DNA from: Azolla caroliniana
Lineage: Eukaryota; Polypodiophyta
Assembly (NCBI GenBank): GCA_043228905.1
Contig: JBHGNT010000002.1
Location: forward strand, 19,468,001-19,532,000
Direction of reading: 5' to 3'
DNA: 64,000 bases
The notes beneath the pieces were generated by a model that was not told where the DNA came from, searched no databases, and saw nothing but the letters and a program-made list of their open reading frames with translations. Below, piece after piece: positions 59,792-64,000 of this stretch. Every line of letters starts with the position of its first letter. Position 1 is the stretch's first letter. The position numbers and the translations under genes are program-made.

Positions 59792-61626
59792 TTACTCGGG
59801 CAGTGGTATAACGAGCTTTTCTCCAGCATATATCTTGTCGCCATTCAAGTCATTGGCAGCTTTCAATGTCTCAAGAGAGATCTGGAGTTCAAATCATATA
59901 AAAAAATCCAAATCCAAATTAAAATGATAATGCATAATGTGAGTTTTATTTTGTGTGAGTGTGTGTTTCGGGATCGGATAACCCCATGTCCACAATTTCA
60001 TACATTGACGAATTTGATGCGTAGATAACCAAGATTCAAGAGAAATTCATTAATAAGCCCATATTAGGACTCACCCCATATTTTCCAGAAATTGCCCACA
60101 AGGTGTCTCCCTTCTTGATGTCGTGATGATGGTCATTGCTCTCTAATTTAGAAGAAGGCTTCACCTCTGGTCCTGGGTTAACCTTATCCTTAAATATCCC
60201 GAGTAAAGATTTCTTCTTCTCATCCCCAAGACCATCGACAAGGGAACGAAACCATGGCTTCTTCTTCTCCTCTGTCACTTTCTCATCAACAGCATTATCC
60301 TGCAAAGCAAAACAATTTGAAATAAAACAAAGCAACTTAGCTTTTTTCCTAGAGAGGAAGAAACCAAAACAAAGATAACCTCTTCGCTTTCCACATAAAT
60401 AACATCTAAATGCATGATTATGATAAAAAGAACTACAAATTTACAGCTAAGAAAAGAAAACAGAGAGAAACTTGGCTAAAGAGGCCAAACAAAAACTAAA
60501 CTTTCTCAATCACTCGTCTTTACCCCACCTAAAATCAATGCTCCATTGTTGCACGATGAATTAAAACCGCACAGCTTTTGCATGAATGAATGAATCAACA
60601 TGGTTGTGTTTATGTATGAATTTGATGGATGTGAACATTGAAATATACCATGGCTTTAATATTAGCGAAATGTAGACAAACACATTCATTGGGTAACCGT
60701 TCTAGATCTAATGTTTACAAAAACTCATCTTTCCACAAAAATAGCACAAACACATCATGAATGAATGAATGAATGTGAAAGAAACAGAAATAACCAGAAA
60801 TTGCTTCTCTTTACACAAAAAAAATCATCAATTTATCATGAATATGCAATCAAAATGGTTGCACAGAGAGAGAGAGAGAGAGGCAATAAGTTCTAACTGA
60901 AGAAATTAAAACTTACCATATATAAAGAACATAGATGCATCATGAAATAGAAGAAAGTTTAAACCTAACATCCTGACAATAAAACTTTTCTTCCCCACAT
61001 CAACAAAGAGTTTCAAATGTACCAATAAATACAAGCTTCTCTTCTTCCGCATCATAAAAGAAGTTTTTATCATTAAAAAAAACTATCAGGTATTAATGAT
61101 GAATCCCAGAAAATAGAAAGTTGTTCTGAATCTAAGCGTTTAACACGCTGGACTCTCTTTCCACATAAAAAAGAGTCGCAAATGTATAATGGATGAATGC
61201 ATGTACAAAAATATATATCAAATCTAAGGTTAAACAAGGAAAAGAATGGAGAAGGGTAAAAACCTCCAGTTTCTTGGCAACATCGAGGATGGCGATCACT
61301 TCTTGTTCCACATAAACAACACCAACATCGATGCTGCCTCCCTCTTTGATCTTCTCTACCGAATCTTTAATCTTCTCTACTGAATCTTTGATCACCTTCT
61401 CATTGTAGTAATCATCTCCTTCTGCATAGTTGGTAGGGGAGATGTCGTTGTTGATTTCTTCTTCATTATCACCATCGTCTAATATTATCGATGATCCTCT
61501 TTCTTTAACTTTTTCTTTCTTTCCTTTCAAGATGCTGATGATGCTCCATACAACTCCTGCTACCACAGCAGCCCCTGCAGCCTTAACCGCAGCCTCTTTC
61601 TTCCCATCCTTATCAGGGGAAGCCAT
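59792..61626 (-). CDS. Small LysM-domain protein, 3 exons
   Basis: Exons 61626-61264, 60299-60075 and 59881-59792, all phase 0 with GT-AG introns (225 aa). A hydrophobic Ala/Val-rich stretch (about residues 12-32, AAVKAAGAAVVAGVVWSIISIL) is followed by a basic KGKKEKVKE and could be a membrane anchor. The middle is acidic with a duplicated DSVEKIK heptad. Exon 2 has KKPWFRSLVDGLGDEKKKSLLGIF, then the LysM domain spans exons 2-3: HDIKKGDTLWAISGKYG joined to ISLETLKAANDLNGDKIYAGEKLVIPLPE. LysM domains bind N-acetylglucosamine polymers; a single C-terminal LysM with no kinase resembles the small plant LysM proteins of unknown role. The ATG at 61626 is the first in frame before the hydrophobic segment. 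It also opens the reading MASPDKDGKK. Confidence 0.87.
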
Positions 61627-61637
61627 TAGAATCAATA

Positions 61638-61749
61638 ATCTCTCTTTCTCTCTCTATCTCACACACACACACACTCTCTCTTATCTGTTTATGTAACATA
61701 AATGGTTCATCACTCTTCAATTGAATATACCACCACCATGCTATCTATG

Positions 61750-61786
<37 letters not shown>
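61638..61786. repeat. CT/CA microsatellites upstream of LysM gene
   Basis: Two CT-rich runs (about 61638-61680, with a CA run inside, and about 61753-61786), reading GA on the gene's sense strand, in its leader or promoter. Confidence 0.75.
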
Positions 61787-61788
<2 letters not shown>

Positions 61789-61799
61789 TTTTTCTATCT

Positions 61800-63180
61800 T
61801 ATACAGACATGCGAAAGTTTGTGTGTATGGCTAGCAAGCGAAGCTCCCATGGATATGGAAGGAGGCTTGAGAGATGTGGGGTGATCTTCTTCTTTCTGTG
61901 CCTGCCCCACATGCACAAAATGGGTCCTTCCCTTCCCCCTTTTCACACAATATGCAGGTGTAAAAACAATAACACTACTCACCCTCGCCATAGCCAAGAG
62001 ACTCTCCGGAACACCACCACATGGATCGAGGATATGGTGCTCTCATCATTTCTTCGCCCGTAGACCCCGCCCGATGATTTATGAATGAATGTATGTATAT
62101 ATGTATGAATATGCTTTCATTCCATTCCTCATTGACCGCCCATTGGAACCAAGTTATTCTACCTCGAACTGTAAATACCAATCAATCATTTTGCCCATAG
62201 ACCCACCCTTGCCTCCCCCTCCAGCACACTTTGAAGATGAAGCTATCCTTGGCTCTGGTTCACATGCATTTGTAAGTCGTTGTTACCTACACTGTTGTCG
62301 CATTTCCTTAAGGCCATGTTATTACTTTCAAGTTTCACCCCATGGGTCGTGGAAAGCAATTTTTGGGTAAGACATATTTTCAAGAGAAAAGTATCGACAC
62401 TTGGGGAATGTTAAAGTCGTGTCTTCTTAGAAGAAACCCATTGACATGCACAATCTCACACTGAAAAAACACAGAGTGTTAAAAAGTGGAGATAACATCA
62501 ACCCCATACATAGTTTAGTGAGCACGAGGGTTATTCGAGATCATATCTCGCCACTTGCTCATGCATTACTTCTTCGTTGCCTCCTTGTCAAACAATTGTC
62601 TGTTGTTCATCAAGTCTAAAGCTCCCTTCGTTGCCAAAACCTAAGTCATCCTTATCTAGAGCCAATTAGTAATTGATATAGGATCACACAAGGTCTAGAT
62701 AGGAACCTAGTGACGATTTGGGGGTTCCTAGGGATTCATCATTTTTCACAAACCCTTCAAATATTATACATTTGAAATTAAATTAGTTTATAAATTTGAG
62801 CCCTTTTGCATAGGGTGACAGAACTAAAACGAAAGAAAGTGACGGGGGATATCCTTGAGCTTCGGCATGGCGAATCTACAATCAATGGCATGTCACCTTG
62901 ATTGTCGTAGGCCTCCCATGAGATCCTCATGATTCGCTACCCTGTGATTTTGTTTGTCAACAAAGCCTAGTTGCTCAACTCCCAAAAATGTTGAACTTGA
63001 CAATGAGCTCTTACATTTCAAAACATAATGTTACAAGTCTACTTATGTCAAAACCTTAGGGTTAACTTAACCCTTTTTGGTCATTTTCATAAATAACCAC
63101 TTCAAAGGCTCGTAACATAAAGCATTTGTATTTCACCGTTGCCACACGCACTAAAATTTAACACCCCCTGTCAATGGGCA
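61800..63180. other. Intergenic, no gene recognised
   Basis: Short open frames such as 62089-62370 have no recognisable domain. No repeats of note. Confidence 0.5.
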
Positions 63181-63189
63181 TATACAATG

Positions 63190-63600
63190 TAATTGAGTGG
63201 GCAAGGATCATTATCAATCTATCAAAAGACTTTTGGTCATGGCATCCAATACATGGTCAAGTGTCAAAATTTTGTAAATAGCACGTTTATTCTCCGTGAC
63301 ACATTCCCATACTAAAGTGATATCGAACCTCTATGTGTTATGGTGTCAAATGATGTATTAGATTCTTTTCCAAACTGATAGTACCTTGACTATTGCTAGA
63401 TAAGGTCGGACCTGAGTTTGGAATGATTGGTCGAAAAGTGTCAGCTTGTTGATTGAGCCATATTGTTTGCTTTAGCATGTTGGATACATGTGCATATTTT
63501 GCTTCAATCATCAAGGTCATCATGCATTCTTGGAGTTTTGATCTCCACGAGATTTGGCCAAATGAATTTCTTGAAATCTTAGCATTCAAAGTGTGGCACT
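63190..63600 (-). pseudogene. Ty1/copia RNase H remnant, heavily decayed
   Basis: Minus-strand peptides ISWRSKLQECM, then EAKYAHVSN, and further on HIEVRYHF after a stop correspond to the copia RNase H motifs ISWRSKLQ, EAEYxAxxE and TKHIxVRYHF, in the right order and spacing. Several stops and shifts. It is unrelated in sequence to copia-1 and copia-2 and much older. Confidence 0.7.
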
Positions 63601-64000
63601 CAAATTTTATGTGACCGAGCTTCTTGCAACAATTGCGAGTTCAGAAGTCCCAATACTTGATTTAGCTCCTTGAATTAATCAGACCCTGGAAGGTGCTCAA
63701 ACTTATTTTGAGTTGCAACCAATAACTCAAAGTTCGTACATTGTAGGAATCACCAATTTGGTGCTTTGTGCAAACATTTTATGTTGGCTCCAAAAGGAAA
63801 AAAGGAATTGTAAAATAAAAGAGAAAAAAATAACAATTCTCAGGTGATTAAGGTTATTGATTTCATGGAAGAAGTTATAAGGTTCGTGTTGAGAATCAAG
63901 CTCAACCTAGTCTAGCGTGCGAACACACCTTTTGAGAATCTATGAGCACCAAAAGGTCAAAGGTCACCACTACTTTCTACCCATTAACTATGTGTCATAG
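63601..64000. other. Intergenic, nothing recognised
   Basis: No domain or repeat seen. It may hold further decayed copia sequence upstream of the RNase H remnant, but none was identified. Confidence 0.4.

Noticed and set aside
62089-62370. 93-codon frame downstream of the LysM promoter region
   Set aside because: No recognisable domain and no splice or codon evidence to support a gene.

Overview
The window is nuclear DNA of a land plant. Evidence: multi-exon genes with GT-AG introns, a plant-type U2AF65, a FAR1-type Mutator (MULE) transposase, and Ty1/copia and Ty3/gypsy LTR retrotransposons, one with a tRNA-iMet primer site. Two features suggest a seed-free lineage (fern, lycophyte or bryophyte) or another plant with motile sperm: a nearly canonical PKA catalytic-subunit gene and a Penelope-like element without a visible endonuclease. 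The species cannot be named from the sequence alone.

Host genes. An RCC1-repeat (seven-bladed propeller) protein lies at 847-3898 (+, 5 exons). An intronless U2AF65 splicing-factor ORF lies at 8817-10550 (-). A PKA-like AGC kinase lies at 17569-21104 (-, 12 exons, 364 aa after joining exons by hand). A small LysM protein lies at 59792-61626 (-, 3 exons, 225 aa). The AT-rich spacers between them hold old tandem and dispersed duplications, simple repeats and faint copia relics.

Mobile DNA, 21.8-57 kb. A MULE (21851-24286) has terminal inverted repeats, an 8-bp target duplication and one frameshifting base. It is followed by a decayed Ty3 element (24766-28440), a 5'-truncated Penelope-like element (about 28441-32490, minus strand) and a nested stack. 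In the stack, copia-1 (32491 to about 57000, +) is split inside its RT by a GC-rich Ty3 element (32999-48161). That element is itself split inside its RT by an AT-rich relative (36552-44474). Copia-1's 3' LTR is split by copia-2 (50198-56780, -), which carries a solo LTR (53641-54735) of the AT-rich Ty3 family. Target duplications and restored reading frames at each junction prove the order of events.

Themes. All twelve nonsense codons mapped in the four decayed LTR elements can be explained as CGA to TGA or CAG to TAG, as expected from deamination of methylated CG and CHG cytosines. The two nested Ty3 elements form a distinctive lineage: a DHG protease motif, FLDD at the RT catalytic site, ADRGELD in the integrase, and 4- to 6-bp target duplications. 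From memory they resemble Ty3 elements of basidiomycete fungi more than ordinary plant ones, so horizontal transfer is a testable idea. Near-identical copies of the 1095-bp LTR show recent activity.
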